DNA of 64,000 nt from Diphasiastrum complanatum (Eukaryota > Streptophyta > Lycopodiopsida > Lycopodiales > Lycopodiaceae). The notes under the pieces are model-generated. The model ran no database searches and was not told the origin of the DNA. It saw nothing but the letters and a program-made list of their open reading frames with translations. A program made the position numbers and the translations under genes. The stretch covers positions 75,502,032-75,566,031 of the forward strand of contig CM055092.1 of NCBI GenBank assembly GCA_029204225.1. The letters run 5' to 3'. Positions 46,100-57,322 of this stretch are shown one piece after another; position 1 is the stretch's first letter; each line of letters starts with the position of its first letter.

Positions 46100-46134
<35 letters not shown>
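46100..46134. repeat. (TC)n microsatellite
   Basis: A dinucleotide tract of about 35 bp. Confidence 0.95.
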
Positions 46135-46137
<3 letters not shown>

Positions 46138-48180
46138 ATAATTCGTCTATTTGCCTTCCAATCTCAAGTTCCTCTTTTTAGTTGAACATATATGGTTGGC
46201 GAATATAGGTTGGGGTACTAGGTATTGCGTCTATCTGATGATCAATTGCTTAAGGTGTAAACCATGAGATAATTTAAGACGAAAAACATCTTCAAATTCA
46301 TTGTACAGTTTTTATATAATGTTGCTCATTATCTAATATTTAGATTTTAAACTTTCAAAGAGTACGAGATTACCATGATTCATAAAGATTCACAATGCAT
46401 ACAAACTTCAAAACAATATCAAACATTTCATAATCAAAATCAAATTTTTCTTTCATTTATTTTTCCATAAAAGAAACCACAGGAAATTGCAACATAATAG
46501 TTTCACCAATTAAAGATACCAGATCATCACCATCATAAACTTGTAGTTGATGATATTTAGAATCAATTCGTGAGTTATCATATTTTTTAAAACACCACTC
46601 GTAACCTAGAATAACATCCGTCCTATCTAAATTCAAAACATGAATGAATTAATTCTCAATAATTATGTAGCTCTAGTGGCAACTTGGTACTTTCACATCC
46701 CAAATTCTTATGTTAGATCTTGAAGCCAAGTGTACCATGTACCATGGTCACTTGCTACCACGAGAATCCCGAGCTTCTGCACCAATTGAGAAGTAATAAA
46801 ATGTGAGTTGAGTTTAATAGTACATTTCAATTCATTTCTTAAAATTTTGTCTTTTGAACAAAAGGTCATTAGGACCAAATGAAGCAATACTAGAATTGCA
46901 CTCCACAATTTGTATCAGCTTTCAAAAAGCTTATCTTACTACTCAGAATAGAAACCACTTGAGCATGCAAAGATGCCTTATTTTTCTTTGTGGACACTCT
47001 CTCATCAATTGCCTTGGCCTTTTGTGACATAAGCAATGATTCCTTGCTCGCTTAGTATGAGACACCTATGTTCTTTTTCTTGGATGTGAGTTCATCCAAC
47101 TCAAAATATTTAGTTTTTCTCTTTCGTTTACCCATAGGACAGTGTGTTGTGTTGACCTCCATTGAGGCAACCATATCTGAATCACACTCCTTGGCAATCC
47201 AGATTGTGTTGGTGTTATTTTTTGTAATCTGCAAGTAGGCCTAGGATAAATTGCAACTTCGCCAAACTTGGATCCATCATTGTCACTTTTGACATTAACT
47301 CATAAAATTCTTGGATATAGTTATCCCATCTTCAAATGCCTATACAACAAAATATCAACCTCTTGTACTTTTTAGAATCATCAATAACCATAAAATAGGT
47401 TGCAAATTTCATAATGGAATTAGCCCCCTTTTCGCGCTTTTCCCTCCACCAAAATATTGCCATATGATTGAATTTACTTAGTTATGCGAATGGAAAACAT
47501 CACTAACATATGCCATAATAGATTATCAAAAGCCATACCATACAACCCATTGAAGAAAATATTGACTTTATGGTATTGAATGGAATTCAAACAATACAAT
47601 AAGAAACGTCCACTTTTCAATTTAGTACAATAAATAGTAACTATTATTATTATCATATCTTTCATGTAGAGAAATAAATTCTAGTACTACTTTTAACAGT
47701 GACATCTTTTTTGTTTTTTGTTTTTTTTGGGATGATATAGATAATCATCCCAACAAAACAAAAAATGATGTCATTAAAATTAACCGATAATGCTATCACT
47801 GTTGCACTATGAATGCATAGTTGATTATATGCTTTGATGCAAACAAAATTATTCAAAATTAGTGTATTTGAATTGCCAAAGAAAGCTAGTACATTATGGA
47901 AGTAGTGCTTATTTAGCAATTTCACCATTTGTCATCGACCCTTGATGCAAAAATGATTATACCTATTGCATCAATTCCACAGACGGTTCAGGTCAAATTT
48001 TATGGACTATGGATTATTCACATGTAGTATACAATCCACAACAAATGAGAAAACATGTAATCGCTAAAAATAGCAAAATTTTCAATGCAAAAATAACTTT
48101 TCTCAAACATTGCATATATGTTTCATGCATTACAATCCAAATTAGATCATAAAATTTCTTCTCCACATTCTTAGTAGTGT
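46135..48180. other. AT-rich region with one possible decayed frame
   Basis: The minus-strand frame 47234-47052 (KRKRKTKYFELDELTSKKKN and a stop) continues after the stop as SLLMSQKAKAIDERVSTKKN. This suggests a decayed, lysine-rich coding segment of unknown origin (about 47234-46900). Nothing else is supported. Confidence 0.4.
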
Positions 48181-48699
48181 TGTTATGTCCATGGCCAGTA
48201 AGTAGGATTCAATATAGTCCTAGTCTTGGATACATGGTACTCCAGTAAATCAAGCTGTTAGTTATGCCACGTCATACTGGATGTGACCCGAAAGTAAGCA
48301 ATATCCTTGTGAGGCCTAGAATACACTAAATGGAGTTTAGACAAGGTATGAGAGTGTATGCATGTGTAGAGTTTTCAATAGCAATTCTATGAATAGTTGG
48401 TCCATGCTTAGGACTCTATTCATGGTGAATCTATGTATAAGGAACTTAGGGCTATGCATGGCTATGTGCCCAAGTTGCTTTTGGCTCTATATATTGAGGC
48501 CAAACTCGCCCTACTCCTCATTGTGATCATTGATTCATTGCCAGGATTTCACTCTACCTTCATGCTTCTTATTCTTTGGCTTGGGGGTGAAGCTTCTAGA
48601 GTTGATTGTTTGCTTCTACTTGGTTGGGTGGTTGCTTCATACTGTGTTTTCCATTGTGTTTTGTCTTGTAAGCAGGATCTTGAGGGAGCTTCCCTTATA
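48181..48699 (+). mobile_element. LTR copy A
   Basis: It starts TGTTATGTCC and ends ...cttcccttata before the primer-binding site ttggtatcagagc (48700-48712). It matches LTR copy B (49289-49721) over its length, except for about 85 bp present only here (about 48520-48610). Its 3' end is also repeated at about 49065-49158. Confidence 0.82.
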
Positions 48700-48712
48700 T
48701 TGGTATCAGAGC
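48700..48712 (+). promoter_or_regulatory. Primer-binding site after LTR copy A
   Basis: ttggtatcagagc, complementary to initiator-methionine tRNA, directly follows LTR copy A. Confidence 0.85.
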
Positions 48713-49064
48713 AAGGCTTACGAAGATTGGAGAACATGGAGAAGGGCTACCTTTCATCAAAATTTCATATTGGATCCATGGGAATTCTCTTCCAAGGTGG
48801 ATAGCAAGGTTGCAAGTGCTATCCTGGTTTCAATTTGTTGCTAAGATCCATTACTCTTGGGATTCTTTGTGGTTTTATGGAGAATTGTCCTTGAAGGCCA
48901 ATTTGTGATGCTTTTTTGGAGCTTTTTCTTGTGTAGATCAAATCTTTGGTAGATCTGAATTTTTCAGCAAGTGTACTTTCGTTTTAGGGTTCATTAATGA
49001 TGAAATTAATGATGCATGCTGGTCCTTTCCAATGATTTATGATTCTAGGCTATGTTTTTATTGG

Positions 49065-49158
49065 TTCCTTCTACTTGGTCGGGTGGTTGCTCCATAGTGT
49101 GTTTTCCATTGTGTTTTGTCTTGTAAGCAGGATCTTGAGGGAGCTTCCCTTATAAGTG
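49065..49158 (+). repeat. Third, partial LTR 3' end
   Basis: About 94 bp (tcctt ctacttggtcgggtggttgc ... gagggagcttcccttata) nearly repeat the end of LTR copy A at about 48610-48699. No primer-binding site follows. Confidence 0.85.
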
Positions 49159-49288
49159 TACTGAGATTGTCTGCCAATTTACAATCTAACAATCTATTCT
49201 AAAGGTCACACAAACCATGAATATAATCTATAGTCAATTTTGGCTTCTAGAGAGTTGAATTACAATAATTTGTATAGCTTGGCACCTT

Positions 49289-49721
49289 GTTATGTCCATG
49301 ACCAGTACATAGGATACAGTATATTCCTAGTCTTGGATACATGGTACTCTAGTGAAACAAGCTGTTAGTTATGCCACGTCATACTAGACGTGACCCGAAA
49401 GTAACTAATATCCTTGTGAGGCCTAGAACACACTAAATGGAGTTTAGACAAGGTATGAGACAATGTATGCATGTGTAGAGTTATCAATAGCAATTCTATG
49501 AATAGTTGGTCCATGCTTAGGACTCTATTCTAGGTGAATCTATGTATAGAGAACTTAGGGCTATGCATGGCTAAGTGTGCAGGATGCTTTTGGATCTATA
49601 TATTGGGTCCAAACTCATCCTACTCCTGATTGGATGCTTCTACTTGGTTTGGTGGTTTCTCCATAGTGTGTTATCATTGTGTTTGTGATTTGTAAGTAGG
49701 ATCTAAGGAGCTTTCTTTATA
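49289..49721 (+). mobile_element. LTR copy B
   Basis: It starts TGTTATGTCC and is collinear with LTR copy A. It ends ...ctttctttata before gtggtatcaaagc (49722-49734), a diverged primer-binding site. The leader after it (about 49735-49860) also resembles the leader after copy A (for example ggagcaaggttgcaagt). Copies A and B are thus both 5'-type LTRs in tandem rather than the two ends of one element. Confidence 0.8.
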
Positions 49722-49747
49722 GTGGTATCAAAGCAAGACTTACAAGT

Positions 49748-50470
49748 TTGGAGAGGTGGTGCTTTTCATTGGAGTTTGGTGGTAATCAACAAGTATTCTC
49801 ATCCAAGGAGTGGAGCAAGGTTGCAAGTTGGTGGATCTTCTCAATTTCAATTTGCATGATCCATAATTTTGGTGATAAGAAGATCTGCAACAGATGCAAA
49901 AGATCAGGTCACACAGAAGATAAGTATTGGTTAAATCCAAAGATTGAATGCATTCATTGTCATAAACGGGGTCATGCAGCAGTAGACTATTATCAGAATT
50001 TTAGAAACAAAAAGGAACAGAATCAAAGCAAACCTTCATATTCAAACTATGTCAAAGACAAAGCAGAATGCTCCAGAGCAGCAGAAGACAGAGCGACAAG
50101 GAACTCATCAGCTTATGTTAGTGCTGATCTATGCTACTCATCTAGTTCTAAAATTCGAGAAGTAGTACTTGATTCGGGAGCCACCTCACATTTTGTTTTC
50201 TCGAAACAAATATTGTCTGAGTACAAGAAGACGAACTATTCGAGATTCATTATACTTGGAGACGGTTCTTAGCACGTGGTTGATGGAACTGGTGTACTAT
50301 GGCTAGACACAAATCAGGGTGACAAGAAACTAGAGGAAGTTCTCTATGTCCCTACTCTTGACAAAGATCTTCTATCCGTAGCTAAGATAGTCAATACAAA
50401 CATGTCAGTAACCTTCACAAAGCACCCTTGTAAATTGTTCGAGGAAGATTCTGATAACCTGGTTGCTTAA
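49748..50470 (+). pseudogene. gag zinc knuckles and protease of copia element 3
   Basis: The frame 49748-50272 gives two knuckle-like motifs, CNRCKRSGHTEDKYW (last Cys lost) and CIHCHKRGHAAVDYY, and then VVLDSGATSHFVFSKQILSE, the copia aspartic protease with its DSG active site. After TAG at 50271-50273 the frame continues with LEEVLYVPTLDKDLLSVAKI. The capsid part of gag is missing; the knuckle region joins directly to the leader of LTR copy B. Confidence 0.85.
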
Positions 50471-51006
50471 GGCAACAAAGAAGAAAATTTGTATCACTTG
50501 AACATTCAAACAAGCAAATCAAACTCAAGAATCAACAGATATTCTATGGCACAAGAGGCTATGTCACATGAACATGGAAGCCTTGTACCAAGCCAACAAA
50601 AGTCAGAGAATTGAAGGAGTTGAAATAAAAAATAGAGATATTCGAACTACTTGCGAATCTTGTCTTAAAGGCAAAATGATTATGAGCTACCAATGGCATC
50701 AGAAGAAAAACGAGCAGATAATGAAAGAGAATTACCAGATTCAAAGGAGGTCAAGATCAAGTATTTGACAGACTTGAATCGCCAGCTCGAATTCCAGCAA
50801 AAAATCTTGAATCAAAATCGAACTCAAAACTTGTAGAATCAAACTCGAAACCACCTGTGAGAAGATCTGACAGACAACGTAAACCACCAAAAAGGTATGG
50901 TTAGGATGTTATTAATATAGCCATCAAATTTTGTGGTTTCTCTGACGAATCTCAAACATTCGAGAAAGTTGTTGATGGACCAGATAAAGATCGATGGATT
51001 CAAGCA
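50471..51006 (+). pseudogene. Remnant of pre-integrase, integrase core deleted
   Basis: The frame around 50568-50690 reads MNMEALYQANKSQRIEGVEI and TCESCLKGKM, the zinc-binding GAG-pre-integrase end. The roughly 230-codon integrase core that should follow is absent. Sequence passes almost at once into a decayed spacer (NQNRTQNL, RSDRQRKPPKRY type) before the reverse transcriptase. Confidence 0.75.
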
Positions 51007-52452
51007 ATGGAGGACGAAATGTCATCCATGTATAAGAACAATGTATGGACACTTGCACCTATTCTTGATGGCAGAAAATCAGTCAAGTGCAAGTGGATCT
51101 ACAAGATCAAAATAGGTCCTGATGGAGAAGCTAAAGGATTTTCACAAAAGTATGGGATCAACTACACTAATACTTTCTCACCGGTAGTCAAACATACATC
51201 AATTCGCTTGTTATTTGCATATGCAATGGCTCATGATATGAAAATCCATATTGTGGATGAGAAGACTGCCTTCTTGCATGCAGAATTGGAAGAAGATTTA
51301 TTCATAGACCAGCCACTTGGTTTAGTAAGCCAAGAATATTTAGAACACGGATGTCACATGAATAAAAGTATTTATGGTTTGAAACAAGCAGCCATACAAT
51401 GGTATAGAAAGAAGGATGAAGCACTACATTCCTTAGGCTTCAAACCTTTATTTGTTGAATCAAATGTCTATATCAAACATGTCCAAAATGAAATAATCAT
51501 TCTAGCTGTCTATATTGATGACAAACTTATTTTCTCAAGAAGAGATAAGTTGATCTCAGATGTCAAAAGAGACATTTCTGAAATATTTGAGATCGCTGAC
51601 CTAGGAGAAGCTAAAATCTATCTAGGCTTGCAGATCGTGAGAGACTTTGAAAGTGGTAAGTTGTATCTTCACCAACAAAAGTACACTCAAAAGATCATTG
51701 AATACTTCAACATGCTCGAATGCAAAGGTGTGCATACTCCCATGATACCTGGAACAAGACTGAACAAGGTAGATTGTCCGCAGACTCTCGAGGAAGAGGA
51801 ACGAATAGCCAAAACACCCTATCATAGGCTGATTGGATCATTATTATATCTAGCAGACAACACCAGACGTGATATAGCATTTGTAGTATACAGGCTGAGC
51901 CAATATAATCAGAACCCAGGATCGTTGCATTGGAAGTTCGCAAAGAGAGTACTACAATATCTCCAGGAAACGAAAGACTATGGACTGTGTTATTCAAAGG
52001 AAGCTGAATTTTACATCAAATCTTACAGTGACGCAAGCTGGGCATCCATGAAGGATGATAGCAAAAGTATTTCAGGAGGTTGTACTCTAGCATCTAGCAT
52101 AGCCATACTCTGGATAAGCAAGAAGAAAATAGCAATGGCTCAATCTTCCTGTGAAGTGGAATATGTAGCAGCAGCCAAGATGGCAAACGAGCTGATCTGG
52201 ATTAAACAGATGCTGAAAGGATTTGATGAGTCTATTTCTAAACCTTATGTCTTGTTAATGGATAACACTTCAGTAATATATCTTATGAAAGATCTTGTAT
52301 TTCACTCGAAAACGAAGCTCATAGCTGTCAAGTATTATGTGATTTGGGACTTAGTCGAGAATAAGATACCGAAGGCATTCTTCATACCCACAGAGGAAAT
52401 GACAGCTGATATCTTTACAAATCCACTCAGTAAAGCATTGTTCGAGAAGTAG
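51007..52452 (+). pseudogene. Reverse transcriptase and RNase H of copia element 3, open frame
   Basis: An uninterrupted frame of 481 codons. RT motifs are VKCKWIYKIKIGPDGE, FSPVVKHTSIRLLFAYAMAH, YGLKQAAIQWYR and VYIDDKLIFS with the catalytic YIDD intact. RNase H gives SYSDASWASMKDDSKSISGG, WISKKKIAMAQSSCEVEYVA and KYYVIWDLVENKIP. About ten residues normally between PDG and GFSQ (the KARLVA block) are deleted without breaking the frame. The rest of the element is decayed, so this long frame is probably a chance survivor. Confidence 0.9.
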
Positions 52453-52489
52453 TGAAGAACATTCGGGTTAATCGAACTGCCCACTTTGA

Positions 52490-53396
52490 GAGAGAGCCGT
52501 AGAACACCTGATCAGACAGATCTTGATTCTACTAACAAAATGCACAATTTACTTGACAAAGGATGAGAAAGAAATGAACATGAACTTGAAACATTTCTAT
52601 TCGTGATCAACCTCAAAGGATTCGCAAAATTTATCTTGTAGTCAACTGCGAAATAGTTTTTTGTATAAGCTCGTGGTTTTTCTTATTGAAGCTCAAAAGA
52701 ATTGCGAACAGAATCTTGTCGCAAAATCTTTTGTTTCTTGTTTAAACCTCAGATGTCGCGAAATTGTTATAAACAATTCGTGAAATCTTCTGGATTTTTC
52801 TTTCAAACTCAAGATTGTCATCTGTCGCGAACAATTCATGAAAGTTGAAAATGTCACGAAAAGACAAGTGTCGCGAATAATTCACGAAACACGGAGTTGT
52901 AACGAAGTGACAGACTGTCGCGAACAGAATTTATTCGACCCTGGAAACAGAGTGTCTATTTGAATATCAACCATCAGTAAACGGTTAGATTTACTGTTAT
53001 AGAAATAAAAGGCCAAAAGACCTATAAATAAAAGGCCAAAAGACCTGTCCTGTAGTAATATAAATACATGTGCACTACTCGTTGTAAAACAACTCTCAAA
53101 CACTCAAACTAAAGAGATTATCAGACTCATTAAATCATAGACACAACAACAAGATAAGACAACAAGAGATGTATACTGATTTTGATTCAAAATTATAAAT
53201 TCATTTTTGATCAATAGTTTCTAATTGTCTTAAGTTGTCTCTTATTCTGTATAAGCATATTCAATCAGAACAAATATTGTTCTATTAGTAATCAGATACA
53301 GACCCGATTGAAGACACTGATATTAGTTTGATTTACTCAAACTTTCATCGTGTTCTCTGTGGAAGAATAATTACTATTTTTCCTACACGACACATT
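52490..53396 (+). mobile_element. Probable 3' LTR of copia element 3
   Basis: It follows a purine-rich tract (ttgagagagag, about 52478-52490) after RNase H and ends near cctacacgaca. It contains repeated tgtcgcgaa-type motifs (52620-52925), a duplicated ataaaaggccaaaagacct unit (about 53004-53047) and a TATA-like taatataaataca near 53056. The start is uncertain and no matching 5' LTR was found. Confidence 0.55.
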
Positions 53397-53401
53397 GCTT
53401 T

Positions 53402-54260
53402 TTAGCAACAATATCGATCTGATAAAAGAAGACAAGACAATGCTACCTTATGAATTCGACATTTCTGGACGAAGCTCATTTTTCCCTTGGTATTCAAATC
53501 CATAGAGATAGAAAGCGAAAGTTGATTTACATCCTTCAACAGAGGTACATCTACAATATGTTAGTTAGATATAATTTGATTAATTGCAAGTTAGCTCTCT
53601 CACCAATGGAACCAGGTCTCAAATTGTCAAAGAACCAGTGTCCCCAAACAATTCAAGAGAAGGAGCAGATGCATGAGTATCCTTACCATTCTATTATAGG
53701 ATCTTTTATGTACGCAATGATCTGTACCAGGCCAAACATAGCTTTTGTAGTCAGCTCCCTAAGTCAGTATATGACCAACCCTGGTGCAACACATTGGAGG
53801 GCTCTTATCAGAGTCATGAGATATCTTTGAGCTACTATGGACTTTTGCATTTGTTATGGAGCAGTCGACAATGACAGACTAAATTTACTCATTGGTTTTA
53901 CAGATGCAAGTTGGATAGGAGATGTAGACACTGATAAATCCACTTTCGCATTTACATTCTTCCTAAACAATGGTCATGTTTCTTGGAACAGTCACAAGCA
54001 ATCTTCGATAGCTCTATCTTCTATAGAATCAGGGTATATTGCAGCCTCACAAGCTATAAAGGAAACAATTTGTTGAGAAACTTACTTTCAAATATCAGTC
54101 TGAATCAATCTGCTCTAACATTTCTATTTTGTGATAATCAAAGTGCCATTGCCTTGTCAACCAACCCTAGATTTCATTCTAGGAGTAAGCACATTGAACT
54201 GAAGTATCACTATGTCAGAAGCAAAGTTCTTGACAAAGAGGTCAGATTGTAGTACTGTCG
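53402..54260 (+). pseudogene. Reverse transcriptase end and RNase H of copia element 4
   Basis: The frame 53450-53830 reads FLDEAHFSLGIQIHRDRKRK, QQRYIYNMLVRYNLINCKLA and PYHSIIGSFMYAMICTRPNI. After TGA near 53828 come LLIGFTDASWIGDVDTDKST and HVSWNSHKQSSIALSSIESG (RNase H). A shift near 54070 leads to FLFCDNQSAIALSTNPRFHS and KHIELKYHYVRSKVLDKEV. The part upstream of the catalytic motif is missing. It is related to the minus-strand remnant at 28.8-29.8 kb. Confidence 0.88.
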
Positions 54261-54366
54261 ACACAAGATATGACAATGGATATTTTTACTAAAGCATTAA
54301 GCTTGGATGCACACAAAAAGTTTGTGCAGAACTAAGTTTAAAGGTCAAGGCATTCATGGATTTAGA

Positions 54367-54900
54367 TTAAGGGGGAGTGTTGGATTATTCTCCTTCCTAC
54401 TAATCAACTAATCGGTTTTTAGTCTTCATCCAACTGTTTATCTAGTTCTGAGGAATTTTTCGTGTTTTTATACAGTCTACAGAATCACAAGTGTTTTTTA
54501 CACAGTCTGCAAAAATACACGGAGTTTGACAACACTGTCGGGCTTTCTCTCTCTACAAAAACCCGATAGTGTCGCCTTTTTCTCCTGTCAGGAATTTCGA
54601 GTAAAAATGTTGTGTTGCATTTTTCGCATTTTTCACCTGTCAAGAATTACGAGTAAAAATGTAGTGTCGTCTTTTTCACATTTTTCGCCTGTCAAGAATT
54701 ACGAATAAAAATGCAGTGTCGCATTTTTTCGCCTGTGGCAATTTACGTTCATTTATGCAGAGTGACAGTTTACATTTATTTATGCGACTACCAGTTGGCT
54801 GGAGTCTGCTAGCATTCATCCAATTCTTCTCAGAAGTTGCTTGCTGATAAGTATAAATCAACTGTTCATACATCTCATTATCAATAATAGATGCTAACTA
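54367..54900 (+). mobile_element. Polypurine tract and 3' LTR of copia element 4
   Basis: aagggggag (54369-54377) precedes TGTTGGATTA at 54379, a typical plant copia LTR start. The LTR contains about 3.5 tandem units of 45-52 bp (54570-54745) and a TATA-like ataagtataaatc near 54848. The end is not precisely placed. Confidence 0.75.
54570..54745 (+). repeat. Tandem repeats inside the copia 4 LTR
   Basis: Units of about 45-52 bp, each with tgtcgc or tgttgc, a run of T, then cctgtcaagaattacgagt and aaaaatg. There are three full copies and a partial fourth. Tandem enhancer-like units are common in U3 regions of plant LTRs. Confidence 0.85.
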
Positions 54901-55292
54901 TGCTTCAATACTTGATCATATAAGTAGTAGGTAGCACTAGTCCATCTTCGAGATCTATTTGACACAAGAAAATGATCATAGATTCACTAGAAATTGACAA
55001 TCTCCAAAGCTCAACACTTGAGAACTTAGCCATGAATGAGTGATATAATGAGCCTCCCTTAGCTTCATTTCCATCAACAAAACCAGCCAAGAATGCTAGT
55101 ATAACTCCAACATCAAAATGATGCAAAACATTATAACTAGTTTCACCATATCTTGACAACTTGCCAGTTTTATACAAACATAACTATGTATATTTGAAGA
55201 AAGAGACATTGCATCGAATATGGCAAATGAGAATGTCACTTTATGTAGCCTACATAAGTTATCTTAGAGACTGATAACAGGTTCTTAGATAG
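54901..55292. other. Boundary region with an unrecognised frame
   Basis: The minus-strand frame 55177-54905 (90 codons, including HFDVGVILAFLAGFVDGNEA) is longer than chance would favour but not recognised. It lies 3' of the minus-strand copia gag-protease and may be distant retroelement sequence. Confidence 0.4.
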
Positions 55293-56083
55293 CTAAGGTA
55301 CGTGAAGAACATTCGGAACACAAATAGAAAGATCGCTCTTGAATACAATTTTCATTGTCCCTTTGCCTTTCATGCGAATGGTGCTTGAATCTGCGAGGTA
55401 GATGAATTGATCTTTGCCATAAGCTGCGTACTCAGTAAACCATTCTCTGCGAGAAGTCGTATGTTGAGTAGCGCCACTGTCCAGATACCAACTATCGTAG
55501 TCTTCATTGCTACTATTGTAAGCCATTAACAATTCTGATGGTTTGTGATGTGCTCCTTGAATTCCACCGCATTGGAAGAGTTTGGATGTTGTTGTTGTTG
55601 CTTCTTAGCCTTGTTGTGAATGCGGATACAACACTCCTTGATGTCATGGTTTGCCCTCTTACAATATTTGCAAAAGAGCTTCTTGCGCGACCCATTGCTC
55701 TTTGATTGAGTATTAGGCCTCTGCTGCTGCTGTATTTTATTCTTTCTCTTGAAGTTGTCTTTTTTCTTGGTGTATAGGGCCAGAGACTTGTCTTTCACGA
55801 ACAGATCACTAGTATTTCTCCGCATTTATTCTTGAAGAAGAAGATGGCCGATGACCTTTTGAAGAGTCAGGTCAGTTTGAGTGGAGATCATAACAACAAA
55901 GTGTTCATAGGACTTTGGCAACGAAGAAATCAAGGTCATAACAACGTCATCATCTTGAATAGCACATCCTACAGCTGATAACTGATCTAGCAAAGATTTG
56001 AAGCTGTTGATGTGAGAAGTGATGACTGTAGAATCAGACATTCTTAAAGTGAAGAACTTCTTTCTAAGGTAGAGTTCCAACTC
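55293..56083 (-). pseudogene. gag and protease start of copia element 5, minus strand
   Basis: Frame 1 (56080-55826) reads LYLRKKFFTLRMSDSTVITS and SFKSLLDQLSAVGCAIQDDD, then MTLISSLPKSYEHFVV: the UBN2 capsid domain. It ends in a stop near 55825, and the next frame (55825-55526) carries a lysine/glutamine-rich stretch and the zinc knuckle CKYCKRANHDIKECC. A shift near 55530 leads to the protease WYLDSGATQHTTSRREWF with its DSG triplet. Nothing downstream (integrase, reverse transcriptase) is present. Confidence 0.88.
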
Positions 56084-57287
56084 TTAGAAATAAGGCTCTT
56101 TACAAAATAAATGTGAACCAAGTGTCATTCTCGTTCCATGTCACAATTTCGAATAACAAATAGGGTCAACTTATGGTCTTATAGATATTCAAAATAAATT
56201 CAACTTAATGAATTAAAAAAATCGGTGCTGTGCAATTTCCATACAGGGATTATTAACCAATCCAAATTACACAATAGAATCACATTTACCCACTTATGTG
56301 TCACATTTTCTTCCTCCCTTAGATTTTTCGGTCACCCGAAAAAAAATCATCCGCGAAGGCACTGCAAACTCCTTTGTCACTAGTAAATGCTAGGCTGCTA
56401 CCTTAAGTTTTACTTTATTGAAGTTGCCTGAACTTAATGAAAAATCTATAAAATTTGGATCCTTGTATTCTTTTACGATATTCAATACACAAATTTTATC
56501 GAATATATAGTTACCTCCAAAAATGATGACCTTTATTCCATTTATTTACTTTAACAAGTATCTCAAAAGCTTTAGTTTGCCCAATCCTAAAGATCAAAAT
56601 CATTTAGGATAAGCCTATCGGTGCACCACTAAGTCTTAAAGGAAAAATCGAAAATTCCATTTAACTCAATTAACTGGGAATATTTCTACTCCAGAGTTAA
56701 ACCGATAAAAAACACAATACCAGGAAATTAAATTTCCACTTACAGGGCACTTACCTGGAGAATTAAACCACTACCAATATTTTGTCAAGATTGGTTTAGC
56801 AAAATCTAGACCGATTAATACAGCTTGACACAAAAATAATGGTACCAAAGTTCCCCAAAAAATGGCTTAAAAATAAATTAAATTACCAAAAGCCAAAAGT
56901 CAAGTTGATAAGGCCTAGTACATGCATATTGTCCAGGGAGAAGGAAAACTAAATTTCTTCTATCAAACCCGGAAAGCAATAACCAAGGTTGTAGCATTGT
57001 CAACCATGCCCCCAAGAAATCGGAATTCCTCACCCAGAGAGCTAGTAACTTAAATTTTCCGAGTTTCCAAATCCACTTTTGGAACCACTTTAAAAGTTAC
57101 CCAAGACAAGCCCTTAAAAAACTTGGGTCAATCGGCATGCAACAAGCATTGACACAGACCGTCATGCATTTCCTCAAATTGCCATTCCAGACAACCTCAT
57201 GCAAAAACCGATAAACATATGCATACCAAATCAACTTTAAAACCAGCTTCAGCCGCCACCATCGAGGGAAAAAAAATTGCATGAAGC

Positions 57288-57322
<35 letters not shown>

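Noticed and set aside
49289-52452. A complete copia element from LTR B to the end of RNase H
   Set aside because: LTR B has no matching copy after RNase H, and the sequence at 52490-53396 is different, so the LTR and the coding region may come from different insertions.
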